Assembly: GCF_951230135.1 (NCBI RefSeq)
Contig: NZ_CATNVC010000007.1
Location: 62,001 to 126,000, forward strand
Length of the DNA stretch: 64,000 nt
From: Butyricicoccus sp. Marseille-Q5471
GTDB taxonomy: Bacteria > Bacillota > Clostridia > Oscillospirales > Butyricicoccaceae
Reading direction: 5' to 3'
In this document: positions 44,869 through 53,656 of the stretch, piece by piece
Layout: every line of letters starts with the position of its first letter
How positions within the stretch are numbered: the stretch's first letter is position 1
Made by a program: the position numbers and the translations under genes
Notes under the pieces: generated by a model
What the model saw: only the letters and a program-made list of their open reading frames with translations
What the model was told of the DNA's origin: nothing
The model's database searches: none

Positions 44869-45321
44869 CGTATCTGCGCATCTTGCTGTGTGTGTAAAAA
44901 CAAACAACTTGGCTACACATATGCAATTGAGTAGGCTTACAAGAATGATCTCCTTGGGAAATAATGAATCCGAGGCAATGGTTACGAAGTGTCTGAAATC
45001 GATAAATACCGGTATGGGTTATGTGAAATAGGAACGTTGCCTAGAACCGACCGATCTGGGCTGCGGAACGAAAAGCGGCGCTCGGTTTTTATTCCCTTTA
45101 TGTAGACAGTAGAAGCTGAGCGGAAACGACTGCAATATGTTCGTTTATGCAGTACAGGAGATCGAAGTGCTTGCACCGAACGCGATGGGTCTGCCACGAT
45201 TGTGCAACTTGTTTGCGCTAGGGATATCAGGGGGCTTATGGCTACGTTTGCAGGGCTTGTATGCGAAAAATATGTAGTAAGGGCCGAAATCTGAGGAAAA
45301 CCGAATATATATTATAACTAT
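44869..45321. other. Gene-free stretch
   Basis: About 450 bases. Short open frames here have no ribosome site and no recognisable product. A TATATTATAAC stretch at about 45307-45317 resembles a -10 element for the operon that follows, but I see no matching -35. Confidence 0.4.
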
Positions 45322-45349
45322 GAACCCGAGGGATTCGTCCCTCGGGTTC
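45322..45349 (+). terminator. Perfect UUCG hairpin in the leader of the DUF960 operon
   Basis: Twelve-base perfect arms (GAACCCGAGGGA / TCCCTCGGGTTC) with a TTCG tetraloop followed by TATTTTTATTT. It sits 27 bases before the DUF960 start. It could end an upstream transcript or attenuate or stabilise the operon mRNA. Confidence 0.75.
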
Positions 45350-45376
45350 TATTTTTATTTGTCGGAGGTTTTCGCA

Positions 45377-45664
45377 ATGAAATCAGAAAAACGTTACATC
45401 ACGCGCGGGATTCAGTCAACGCTACCGGGCTGGCTGGTCAATCTGCTGTGGTTCTTGCGGGACGGCATGGAGATGGAGAAGCAGGATTACTTGCAAATCT
45501 TTCGCCTGAGCCGGACGGACAAGGGGCAGCACATTGAGCACGAACAGGAGCAGCCGCCATATCAGCGTATGCTGGATGTTCCCTGCGAGGACGCGGTCAA
45601 TGCCAAGGTCTACATCATCGACGACGAAACGCACGTTACTATGCTGCTGGCAGATGAGTATTGA
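45377..45664 (+). CDS. DUF960 family protein
   Basis: 95 residues from ATG 45377 (CGGAGG upstream). The family pattern is clear: RYITRGIQSTLPGWLVNLLW, DYLQIFRLS, PPYQRMLDVP and IIDDETHVTMLLADEY. DUF960 proteins are small, soluble and uncharacterised, often on mobile elements of Bacillota. It is first in a tight operon with an amidoligase and a class II glutamine amidotransferase. Confidence 0.88.
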   Translation: MKSEKRYITRGIQSTLPGWLVNLLWFLRDGMEMEKQDYLQIFRLSRTDKGQHIEHEQEQPPYQRMLDVPCEDAVNAKVYIIDDETHVTMLLADEY

Positions 45665-45680
45665 TGAGGAGGAGAAGAAA

Positions 45681-46787
45681 ATGAAAGAAAAATTTACATG
45701 CATCCATTGTGGCCGCGAATTTCCGGTGGAGGATGCTGTTTACTGCGGCGATGACCTGATGTGCCCAAGCTGTGCGGACGAGCTTACCGTTACCTGCCGC
45801 AACTGCGGCGAGCGGGTCTATCTCGATGATTCCTATGGTGAGGATGGTATGCGCATCTGTCCGTCATGCTTCGAGAATTATTTCGTTACCTGCGACCGCT
45901 GCGGCAGATTGGTACGGGAAGAATATGCCTGCTATGCGGACGATGACGAGGACGAATGCTACCCGCTCTGTGATGTCTGTGCCCACATCCGGAATCAAAA
46001 TGCCCTACACCGTTACGACTACAAGCCCGAGCCAATCTTTTATGGCAGTGGTCTGCGGCATTTCGGGGTGGAACTGGAGATTGATGATGCCGGGCAATCG
46101 TCCAAGAATGCCAAGCAGATCATGGCGGTCGCAAACCAAGAACATGAGCACCTGTATGTCAAGACGGACGGTTCGCTCGATAACGGCCTTGAACTTGTGA
46201 CCCACCCGATGACGTTGGAGTATCAAATGAATGATATGCCGTGGGCAGAAGTGCTGAGTGAAGCCCGCTCGCTTGGATACCTTAGCCATAAAGCCTGCAC
46301 CTGCGGCCTTCACGTACATATTTCGCGGAAGGCGTTCGGCATCACAGACGAAGAGCAAGAAGCTGCTATTGCCCGGCTGGTGTACTTTGTGGAACACTTC
46401 TGGACGGAGATTCTGCGGTTCAGTCGCCGCACCCAAGGGCAGGCCGACCGTTGGGCGGCACGTTATGGTGCGAAATTAACTCCTTCGGATACTAAGAAAC
46501 ACCTGAAGGGTATGCACGCCGGTCGGTATATGGCGGTCAATCTGACAAACTACCATACCGTGGAGATCCGCATTTTCCGTGGCACGCTCAAGCTGAATAC
46601 CTTGCTGGCGACCCTGCAATTCGTAAACCATCTGTGTGATGTTGCGGTGTACCTGAGCGACAGCGAGTTGGAGGAGCTATCATGGCATGACTTTTTGAAT
46701 ATGGTGCATGAACCGGAGCTGATTCAGTACCTGAAAGAGCGGAATCTCTACAAAAACGACCCGATTTCGGCAGAGGAGGATGTCTAA
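45681..46787 (+). CDS. Amidoligase-family enzyme with N-terminal zinc ribbons
   Basis: 368 residues, AGGAGG upstream. Residues 1-105 contain three to four CxxC zinc-knuckle pairs (FTCIHCG, LMCPSCA, VTCRNCG, ICPSCF, VTCDRCG, LCDVCA). Residues about 130-340 are the glutamine-synthetase-like amidoligase domain: FGVELEIDD, KTDGSLDNGLELVTHPM, CGLHVHISR, YMAVNLTNYHTVEIRIFRGT. Family knowledge: such enzymes are predicted to form amide bonds between amines or ammonia and carboxylates. The next gene supplies a glutaminase domain, overlapping by one base. Confidence 0.88.
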   Translation: MKEKFTCIHCGREFPVEDAVYCGDDLMCPSCADELTVTCRNCGERVYLDDSYGEDGMRICPSCFENYFVTCDRCGRLVREEYACYADDDEDECYPLCDVCAHIRNQNALHRYDYKPEPIFYGSGLRHFGVELEIDDAGQSSKNAKQIMAVANQEHEHLYVKTDGSLDNGLELVTHPMTLEYQMNDMPWAEVLSEARSLGYLSHKACTCGLHVHISRKAFGITDEEQEAAIARLVYFVEHFWTEILRFSRRTQGQADRWAARYGAKLTPSDTKKHLKGMHAGRYMAVNLTNYHTVEIRIFRGTLKLNTLLATLQFVNHLCDVAVYLSDSELEELSWHDFLNMVHEPELIQYLKERNLYKNDPISAEEDV

Positions 46788-47728
46788 TGTGCAGTTTATT
46801 TGGACTCATCGACTACAAGGGCGTGCTGAACAGCCGCGCCAAGAACCACATCTTAAACACACTTGCCCGGATTTGCGAAGCCCGTGGCACCGACGCAACC
46901 GGCATTGCATACCACTCAGGCGGTAAGCTCTGCATTTACAAGCGCCCGCTTCCCGCGCACCGCGTCAAGTTCCGGGTACCGCCAGACGTCAAGGTTGTGA
47001 TGGGCCACACCCGTATGACCACTCAGGGAAATGCCAAATTCACCCAGAATAATCACCCGTTTCGCGGTCAGCTTGAGCATGCTCAGTTCGCGCTGGCACA
47101 TAACGGCGTGCTCTGGAACGACCGCACCTTGCGCATCACCGAGAACCTGCCCCAAACCAGCATTGAGACCGACAGCTATATTGCCGTCCAATTGCTTGAA
47201 AAATACAAAGCCCTCGACTTCCAAAGCCTGAAAGGCATGGCAGAGAAGGTCGAGGGTTCTTTTGTGTTTACGGTGCTCGACAGCGAGGACACCGTCTGGC
47301 TGGTTAAGGGCAACAACCCGCTCGCAATCTTCTGCTATGATGGCTTCCTGCTGTATGCTTCGACCGAGGCGCTGCTGATGCAAGCCGAATACCGCTTGCG
47401 CCTGTACCACATCAGCAAAATCGGAGCGGAGGAAGGTGAGATATTGCGGATTGACCGAAAAGGTGAAGTGACGCGCGGCAGCTTCATCCCCCAAAACAGC
47501 TACCGTCACTTTTGGCGGCAGTACCCATATGGTATGCCGCTGTGGGACGAGCCGGAGCTTACCGGGCAGGATGATTTGCTGGACGCGGCCAAGGCAATAG
47601 GGGTGAGCGAAGCCGATGTACAGATTCTGCTCGATTACGGCTGCGAGCCGGAGGAAATCGAGGAGCTGTTATACGAACCCGAGCTGCTGCGCGACATCCT
47701 CGGAACGCTGCGGTACAGCTATATATAA
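46787..47728 (+). CDS. Class II glutamine amidotransferase (stand-alone glutaminase domain)
   Basis: 313 residues. The mature N-terminal nucleophile is Cys2 (MCSLFGLIDYKG). Ntn-hydrolase motifs follow: GTDATGIAYH, MGHTRMTTQGN, FALAHNGVLWND and ETDSYIAVQLLEK. It has no synthase domain like that of GlmS, PurF or AsnB; the last 60 residues are acidic and helical. It should release ammonia from glutamine. Translational coupling to the amidoligase (TAATG) suggests it feeds ammonia to that enzyme. Confidence 0.9.
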   Translation: MCSLFGLIDYKGVLNSRAKNHILNTLARICEARGTDATGIAYHSGGKLCIYKRPLPAHRVKFRVPPDVKVVMGHTRMTTQGNAKFTQNNHPFRGQLEHAQFALAHNGVLWNDRTLRITENLPQTSIETDSYIAVQLLEKYKALDFQSLKGMAEKVEGSFVFTVLDSEDTVWLVKGNNPLAIFCYDGFLLYASTEALLMQAEYRLRLYHISKIGAEEGEILRIDRKGEVTRGSFIPQNSYRHFWRQYPYGMPLWDEPELTGQDDLLDAAKAIGVSEADVQILLDYGCEPEEIEELLYEPELLRDILGTLRYSYI

Positions 47729-47746
47729 AGGAAGGGGGTGAACCGC

Positions 47747-47821
47747 ATGAACGTAGGCACGATCATCATGGCCGCCGGCATGATCATCAGCGAGCTGCTG
47801 GATGATGACGAGGACGGTTAG
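47747..47821 (+). CDS. 24-residue peptide, last in the amidoligase operon
   Basis: ATG 47747 has a strong site (GGGGGTGA six bases upstream) and follows the amidotransferase stop by 18 bases. The peptide has a hydrophobic, Met/Ile/Gly-rich N-terminal half (MNVGTIIMAAGMII) and an acidic end (SELLDDDEDG). No family is known to me. The length, site quality and position make it a candidate substrate or a small membrane partner of the amidoligase; this is inference. Confidence 0.55.
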   Translation: MNVGTIIMAAGMIISELLDDDEDG

Positions 47822-47900
47822 TCCACAAAGGTGTACCTTTTCGAACGGGGTAAAATCTCAGCAAAACCGTGTCTGAAAAGGTCCAAACAGAGTAAACGGA

Positions 47901-47934
47901 AATGTCCGAAAAGGCAACCACCTTTTCGGACATT
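47901..47934. terminator. Bidirectional terminator between the amidoligase operon and fic
   Basis: Perfect 14-base arms AATGTCCGAAAAGG / CCTTTTCGGACATT with a six-base loop; the right arm overlaps the fic stop codon. Confidence 0.8.
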
Positions 47935-48535
47935 AATCTTTGGTTAAACACTTTTTTAAGACAGGAATCAATGCACGATAATCATCGACCGACTCAATAG
48001 ATGCAGATAAAATCGATTCCTTGTCAGCAAGGCCCCAGTTGATGTCATAGCTATTTTTAAGCGCGAGTTCACGAATGAATTCTCGAACGGCACGACCATT
48101 TCCCTCTCGAAAAGGATGAATGATATTAAGCTCGGCCATGACAAAGGCTAGCTGGTCTAGCAGTTGTGGGAAAGGATATCCAATAAAAAAGTGATTGGTC
48201 TTAATCGTTGCACATAGCTTATCGAGCTCGCGTTCGATTAAATTGGGTGGATAGAACCATGTAGTAGCTTTGCCAATCTGTTCTCTCCGAAAATAGCCGG
48301 CAAATGAATATATATCTTCGAACAAGAAGCGATGGATGCGGCAAAGGTGTGTTTTGCTAAAATGTCCCCGGATTGGGTAACGCAGCAATTCATATTGCTT
48401 TATCGCTGTGATTTCCTCTTCAGCTGCTTTCAGGGCAGTGTTGTCACGAATATTCAACCGATTACACAATACCGCTGTCCCGCGATAGCAATACGGCGAT
48501 TCAGCTGTTGAATAAAGTTCATATTTGGAGAACAT
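47933..48535 (-). CDS. fic: Fic-domain AMPylating toxin
   Basis: 200 residues. The complete active-site motif HPFREGNGR lies near residue 140, preceded by the flap region FYPPNLIERELDKL. Fic enzymes transfer AMP (or related groups) to hydroxyl side chains of target proteins. There is no inhibitory motif within the protein itself, in line with a separate antitoxin, encoded just upstream. ATG 48535 is used; a GTG one codon earlier is possible. Confidence 0.93.
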   Translation of the reverse strand: MFSKYELYSTAESPYCYRGTAVLCNRLNIRDNTALKAAEEEITAIKQYELLRYPIRGHFSKTHLCRIHRFLFEDIYSFAGYFRREQIGKATTWFYPPNLIERELDKLCATIKTNHFFIGYPFPQLLDQLAFVMAELNIIHPFREGNGRAVREFIRELALKNSYDINWGLADKESILSASIESVDDYRALIPVLKKCLTKD

Positions 48536-48539
48536 CACA

Positions 48540-48716
48540 CTACTGCTTTCTCATGTGTCGCTGTTTAGCGGCAGCCACAAGCTGTTGGCAGTTGGCTTTG
48601 CCGGACTCCAATTGCTTCAATGCAGAATGCGTGGAAGGCGTAATCGTCATATTCTCAGCGGCAAATGTCCCTTCAAGACACTGTAGACGCTGTTCAAATG
48701 CTGATTTGGTCTTCAT
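48540..48716 (-). CDS. Fic antitoxin (class I, VbhA/FicA-like)
   Basis: 58 residues ending four bases before the fic start. It carries TFAAEN at residues 17-22, matching the inhibitory motif (S/T)xxxE(G/N) of class I Fic antitoxins, in which the glutamate blocks the ATP site of the toxin. The rest (ITPSTHSALKQLESGKANCQ) looks like the antitoxin_VbhA fold. The start codon lies after GGGGAA. The order antitoxin then toxin is typical. Confidence 0.85.
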   Translation of the reverse strand: MKTKSAFEQRLQCLEGTFAAENMTITPSTHSALKQLESGKANCQQLVAAAKQRHMRKQ

Positions 48717-48791
48717 GAGAAATTCCCCCTTTTAATAATTTCATATTACCATATGAATCGTTTGTTTTCAATCTAAAAAGGAGATATAGAT

Positions 48792-49391
48792 ATGCCTCTC
48801 AAAACCTTTTACTATGCTCGCGTATCTAGCCGTGAGCAAAACCTTGATCGTCAACTGGAAGCATTTCGTCAGTTGGGTGCCAACGAGCGAGAAATTATCA
48901 CCGATAAAGAATCCGGCAAGGATTTAAATCGACCGGGATATCAGGCACTTAAATCAGCAATGCTTCGTCCGGGTGATGTATTGGTGGTCAAGTCACTCGA
49001 CCGCCTCAGCCGCAGCAAGGCTGATATCAAGAATGAGCTGCAGTGGTTCAGGGATAATGGTATCCGCCTGCGCGTCATCGATCTGCCCACCACAATGATG
49101 GAGTTGCCCGATGGTCAAGCGTGGGTGTTTGACATGGTCAACAACATTCTCATTGAGGTGTTGGGAACGATTGCTGAACAGGAGCGCGTTACCATTCGCC
49201 AGCGTCAGCGCGAGGGCATCAACGCGGCGAAGGCCAAAGGCAAACACCTTGGGCGACCATCTATCTCCAAACCAGACAACTGGGATGAAATTATCATGGG
49301 GTGGAAAAGCGGTGAGTTCACCGCTAGAGATGCTATGATGAAGCTTGGGATGAAAAAATCTACATTTTATCAAATAGTTCAGCAAGGATGA
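48792..49391 (+). CDS. Small serine recombinase (resolvase/invertase)
   Basis: 199 residues from ATG 48792 (AAGGAG upstream). The catalytic domain has YYARVSSREQNLDRQLEAF with the nucleophilic serine, VVKSLDRLSRSKADI, and IAEQERVTIRQRQREGI. A linker (GKHLGRPS) and a C-terminal helix-turn-helix follow. It may resolve or invert the island; no inverted crossover sites were recognised. A terminator follows. Confidence 0.93.
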   Translation: MPLKTFYYARVSSREQNLDRQLEAFRQLGANEREIITDKESGKDLNRPGYQALKSAMLRPGDVLVVKSLDRLSRSKADIKNELQWFRDNGIRLRVIDLPTTMMELPDGQAWVFDMVNNILIEVLGTIAEQERVTIRQRQREGINAAKAKGKHLGRPSISKPDNWDEIIMGWKSGEFTARDAMMKLGMKKSTFYQIVQQG

Positions 49392-49408
49392 GTCTCAACC
49401 GGTAAATC

Positions 49409-49440
49409 AAAATTGAAATCTTAAATGGATTTCAATTTTT
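49409..49440 (+). terminator. Terminator of the serine recombinase gene
   Basis: Arms AAAATTGAAATC / GATTTCAATTTT followed by TTATAT. Confidence 0.75.
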
Positions 49441-49611
49441 TATATCCGCACTTTAAGTTTTTCAAACAGGTAGACTCATATTTCCATTAATGTTATAATA
49501 TTGACAATATGAGATAAAATTTGAGAATCTGATATGCCTAAAATAGCAATAATAGGAAACTGAAAGCCCATTGATAAAATATCAAAGCGAAATTGAAAGG
49601 AATGATTGAAT

Positions 49612-51465
49612 GTGTTCAAATATCCTTTGGCAGTAACGATTGATACAAACATATTTGATGCAGCAAAATTTGACTTAGGTGATGCCAGCACCCTCAGAAT
49701 ACTCGGAAACTATGTTAAAAGTGGAAAAATCAAGGTTGTCCTAAGCGATATAGTCGTAAGAGAATCAAAAAAGCACATTGCAGATCAGGTTAATAAGGTA
49801 TGCGGAATTGTGCGTACTGCACGAACCGATGCTTTGAATATATCTACCGAACATCTCATAGGCACTATTGGCCTAAACGAGATATTAAGAATTGTAAAAA
49901 ACAAAAATGAGCTTATATCAAAAGGCGAGGAAATGTTTGATGATTTTCTCCGAACAATCAATGCTGAGATTCTTGGTGCAGATTTGATAGAGGTGTATTC
50001 GATACTAAGTGATTATTTTGAAACAAGACCTCCTTTTGAAGAAGGTGAAAAGAAAAAAAGTGAGTTTCCAGACGCATTTATTGTTCAGCAGATTAGAAAA
50101 CGATTTGGTGAAACGGAAAAAGTTGTAATTGTTAGCAATGATAAAGGTTTTGTAAGGGCTTGCCAAGAAAGTGAAAATCATCTTTTCTTCAACTCCTTAG
50201 GCGCTTTATATAATGCAATAAGTAAAGAAGATGCTTCTTACGATGAAACAATAGCCGTCATCAAGGAACTGCAATTACGCATCAGCGCTTCTGTGAAAAA
50301 GTATATCGAAGACAACGAAAACATAGATTTGCATGGTCTTTCATACGACAAAGACGGGATAGAATCTGGGTACGATTACAATGAATTTTATCTGCATAGC
50401 ATTTCAGAAGTGACATTTTCTGTCCATTCTGTAGATGAAATTTCCGAAAAGACTTCAATCGTTACTCTCTCGTGCAAGGCAGGTATTTCCGCTGATTGCT
50501 ATTATGAGGATTATGCCAATGCCCCTTGGGATCCTGAAGAAAAAGAATATGTATTTGTTGATATGATAAAAATGCGCGAGGAACATAAAGCACGATTTGG
50601 GTGCAGAATCGAGATTGATCGAGAAGCAAAGACATTCAAAGTGTTCCCGTTTACAGTTGTTTTGGGTGGCGATTCAAGAAGCAACAGGTATGAGGTTGAA
50701 GAACACCCCTCCGAAGATGATGATGAAGAAATTCGGGATATGGATAGAGAAGCACTTGGATTCCAGCCACTCGGAAGCTATGAATCATACTTGGAGGACA
50801 ATCTACCCGATTCACCCTTTTATGCAGAAATAATTGCAAAGTTTGATGTGATAAATAGTTTATATAGAAAGTATGACGATTGCTGCATTAGCTTTGATGA
50901 ATTGCTATCTGAACTCAACGCTGATGCCTCCAAAGAAGCCATCAGGTTGATATATAGAAAACTGCTTGAAGTATCAGATATACCACGAATTGCCTATGTA
51001 GAAAATATCACAGATTCCGAGGTTGAAAAAATTCAAGCATGGGCAAGCGCTCAATATGAAAGGGTATCTGAGATCGCGGATACAAATACGCTGCCAGATG
51101 CAATTACTTTCGGAGAAACGATTATAATTAGAGGAGTAGACGGCAGCAACGCAGCGTTGTCCATAGGCGATAATCAAATAAACCCTGATGAGGGAAGCGA
51201 AGAAATTATTGATATTTGTTTTTCTATCGGAGATGAAAATACAGCCAGCGGATATATAAAACTGACCGTCGGCTACTTGAATTTTGATGAAGATGGCGGA
51301 GCTGCTGATGGTATAAGTGATGAAATCGAATATGAGTATGATGACCTATTAAAAGAACTGGATCGATTCATTCATGCGCAGAGTTGTATTGTTGAAAAAG
51401 ACAACAAAATTGCCGAAATTATCAGCGAAGCTATAAACTTGGGCATTGACAACAAAGAAAACTAA
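49612..51465 (+). CDS. Large PIN-domain (DUF4935-like) protein
   Basis: 617 residues from GTG 49612 (AAAGGA ten bases upstream; TTG 49606 is the alternative). Residues 1-190 form a PIN-like nuclease fold with acidic residues in AVTIDTNIFDAAKF, SDIVVRESKKHI, SEFPDAFIVQQI and VVIVSNDKGF. The remaining 420 residues are acidic, with a DDDEEIRDMDRE patch, and are not assigned. The gene is visibly more AT-rich than the amidoligase operon upstream, a sign of separate acquisition. The role may be RNA cleavage in stress or phage defence, but no partner is evident. Confidence 0.7.
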   Translation: MFKYPLAVTIDTNIFDAAKFDLGDASTLRILGNYVKSGKIKVVLSDIVVRESKKHIADQVNKVCGIVRTARTDALNISTEHLIGTIGLNEILRIVKNKNELISKGEEMFDDFLRTINAEILGADLIEVYSILSDYFETRPPFEEGEKKKSEFPDAFIVQQIRKRFGETEKVVIVSNDKGFVRACQESENHLFFNSLGALYNAISKEDASYDETIAVIKELQLRISASVKKYIEDNENIDLHGLSYDKDGIESGYDYNEFYLHSISEVTFSVHSVDEISEKTSIVTLSCKAGISADCYYEDYANAPWDPEEKEYVFVDMIKMREEHKARFGCRIEIDREAKTFKVFPFTVVLGGDSRSNRYEVEEHPSEDDDEEIRDMDREALGFQPLGSYESYLEDNLPDSPFYAEIIAKFDVINSLYRKYDDCCISFDELLSELNADASKEAIRLIYRKLLEVSDIPRIAYVENITDSEVEKIQAWASAQYERVSEIADTNTLPDAITFGETIIIRGVDGSNAALSIGDNQINPDEGSEEIIDICFSIGDENTASGYIKLTVGYLNFDEDGGAADGISDEIEYEYDDLLKELDRFIHAQSCIVEKDNKIAEIISEAINLGIDNKEN

Positions 51466-51471
51466 TTGCAA

Positions 51472-51500
51472 AGGACGCGGCAGCCGGAATGCCGCGTCTT
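51472..51500 (+). terminator. Hairpin after the PIN-domain gene
   Basis: Arms GACGCGGCA / TGCCGCGTC with CTTGCTG after; weak U-tract. Confidence 0.5.
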
Positions 51501-51736
51501 GCTGTGCCGTTCGCCCAGCGTTTAGATACGCCATATCCACCCATTTCGTCAGATGCTGTTCTCATGCGGTTTCTCGGTATCATTGTTCACTGGATGACGG
51601 ATCTACCTTATTGAATCGTGGGACGTGGCTAAAAATAAGCAATCAATTTGACTTTTCCATATGCTATTCCATTGTGGTTTGGTGTGGAATGGAAGAAATC
51701 TAGTGAACCAGTTGAAATATTTGTCATAATAAAACG

Positions 51737-51876
51737 GTTAAAAAGCTATTTCTTAGCTTTTGGACTGACGGTGAAAATGATGGTTATCCATTTTTAAATG
51801 AATATTATGATCACCACGTGATTTATGATGCAGAAGAAGATGATCCTGTCTACCACAAACGCGTTTTAGAAAGATA
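51737..51876 (+). pseudogene. C-terminal fragment of an unrecognised protein
   Basis: The frame VKKLFLSFWTDGENDGYPFL, then EYYDHHVIYDAEEDDPVYHK and a stop. It has composition like a true gene end but no start. The remainder of 51501-52157 shows no gene. Confidence 0.4.
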
Positions 51877-52157
51877 AGTGGACAGTAAATTCCTGCTGTT
51901 AGTAACTTCGTCTATAATTATATTTGAGTTCGCATTATGTTTAAACCATCTGCCTATCAACTAATCTACGGATAAGTTTATTGTCTATTGGGGTATACGC
52001 AAGTAGGCGCATGCAGTCTGTGAATATTGTCATTTTGCTTGCGTAAAGGAATAGCGACCAAGCAAGGATTTTAGCCTCCCTATTTTTAGCTTATGATATG
52101 GCATACAACACCAACCACTGCCATTAACCAAATATTTTAGCAATAGGAGCATTTCGA

Positions 52158-53090
52158 ATGCAAGGGATTAAACTTAAGGATATACTCCGGTTCGATGAGC
52201 TGCTGCAACGCTTTCCCGGCAAGCGCATAAAGCTGAGATTTAATACGGACTGGGATGAAATCCACGAGGATGGAACAAAGCTTAGACGTAGTTTTTTGGA
52301 GATGTATGAAGACGAGAACAAAGAGCTTATTTACAGTATGCTCTCCACTGGTTCAGATAAAAAGAATCGCAACTCCAACAGAGACCTGACGTTTCTGTTT
52401 ATCAGAATAAGCAATCAAGACAATCTGTGGCTACTTGTTGATGCTTATAATATTACCAACGCCAATGGTTGTCAGGTCAAGAACCCGAGGACGGACGAAC
52501 GGTATAATTACGCAACAGGTGAACAACTTACTGAATATCAATCATTTTTTGGTCGCCTTGTTGTGGAGTGGAAGAATCTGCCGCAACAGTTTTACTATGT
52601 AAAGCCAGAGCTCATAGACAGTATTGAAGTGCGTGAAATTCTGCCTGTAACATACCTTGAGCAAGGGGAAGCTTTTCCTGGGTATGAGGCTGTAAGCAAA
52701 ACCTACCGGGAGCTACATAGGATTATTTCCAAGAAGGATTGGCGCGATGCCTTGAGCAACATGTACGGGGTATATGTTCTGACAGACGAGCTCACCGGCA
52801 AGCTGTACGTTGGGTCAGCAACCGGCGAGGAGGGCATCTACGGAAGATGGTCTACTTATCTGGATAACGGATTTGATAAAACCGAAGAAGGCGACAAGGA
52901 GTATCCAAACAAAGGGCTGAAGGCACTTGTTGATGCGCACACAATTGAGTATATAAAGAGTAATTTCCGATACTCTATTTTAGAGTACTTTCCCAAGAAT
53001 GAGTTTGGAAAGATACGAGCAAGGGAACGAGAGCAATATTGGAAAAAGGTGCTGCACTCTGCACACCCAAGCGGCTATAACTTTAACTAA
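52158..53090 (+). CDS. GIY-YIG nuclease-domain protein
   Basis: 310 residues from ATG 52158 (AGGAG eight bases upstream). The first 190 residues are an unassigned domain (RFPGKRIKLRFNTDWDEIHE, LWLLVDAYNITNANG). From about residue 200 a GIY-YIG nuclease follows: MYGVYVLTDELTGKLYVGSA, then GIYGRWSTYLDNG (the catalytic Arg is in GRW) and a downstream Glu in AREREQYWKKVL. It is probably a defence or repair nuclease, located in an island. Confidence 0.85.
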   Translation: MQGIKLKDILRFDELLQRFPGKRIKLRFNTDWDEIHEDGTKLRRSFLEMYEDENKELIYSMLSTGSDKKNRNSNRDLTFLFIRISNQDNLWLLVDAYNITNANGCQVKNPRTDERYNYATGEQLTEYQSFFGRLVVEWKNLPQQFYYVKPELIDSIEVREILPVTYLEQGEAFPGYEAVSKTYRELHRIISKKDWRDALSNMYGVYVLTDELTGKLYVGSATGEEGIYGRWSTYLDNGFDKTEEGDKEYPNKGLKALVDAHTIEYIKSNFRYSILEYFPKNEFGKIRAREREQYWKKVLHSAHPSGYNFN

Positions 53091-53153
53091 GTGATGGGCT
53101 GGGAACGTAACCATCTTTAAAAGCAGGAAATACGCACGAATTGAGGAGGCCAT

Positions 53154-53656
53154 ATGCAAAACAGATATGCTGGGGATGCCGGTGACTTTGGAAAGCTGGG
53201 ATTGCTCCGACAGATCGCGAAAACAGGACTGTCAGTCGGGGTGAACTGGTATCTGACAAATGACGAAACCCACAATGATGACGGCAAACACATTGGCTAT
53301 TTCACAGACCCAAAATTCAAAGCGTGTGATGACGAACTTCTAGGTAAGCTAGGGTACATGGTATATGGAAACCTTCGGAGTGTTAAAACGATAGAGGAAA
53401 GCTTGCTGATACCAAATTCCATATATTATAGTGAGTTGCTGGCAAATGTAGGGCCTGATAGAGATGCATGGCACAACACCGCATCGGAGACGCTGAAAAC
53501 ACCGGATATCGTGTTTCTCGACCCGGACAATGGACTGCTCCCTAAAAGTGTTTCCATGACCGGCGCAAAAAGCATCAAGTATGTTTTTCCACATGAGATA
53601 ACCGATTATTACCGACAAGGTAATAGCGTGATATTCTATAATCACCGGAGCATCTT
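53154..53656 (+). pseudogene. Conserved hypothetical protein, C-terminus replaced by IS3 sequence
   Basis: It starts at ATG 53154 with GAGG upstream: QNRYAGDAGDFGKLGLLRQI, VNWYLTNDETHNDDGKHIGY, PDIVFLDPDNGLLP and SVIFYNHRS. Related proteins with QNRYxGDxGDFGKxxLLR occur widely but have no known role; the FLDPDNG motif recalls a nucleotide- or metal-binding site. After YNHR the sequence becomes IS3 transposase in another frame, so the reading frame ends at 53714 with 19 foreign residues. Confidence 0.7.
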
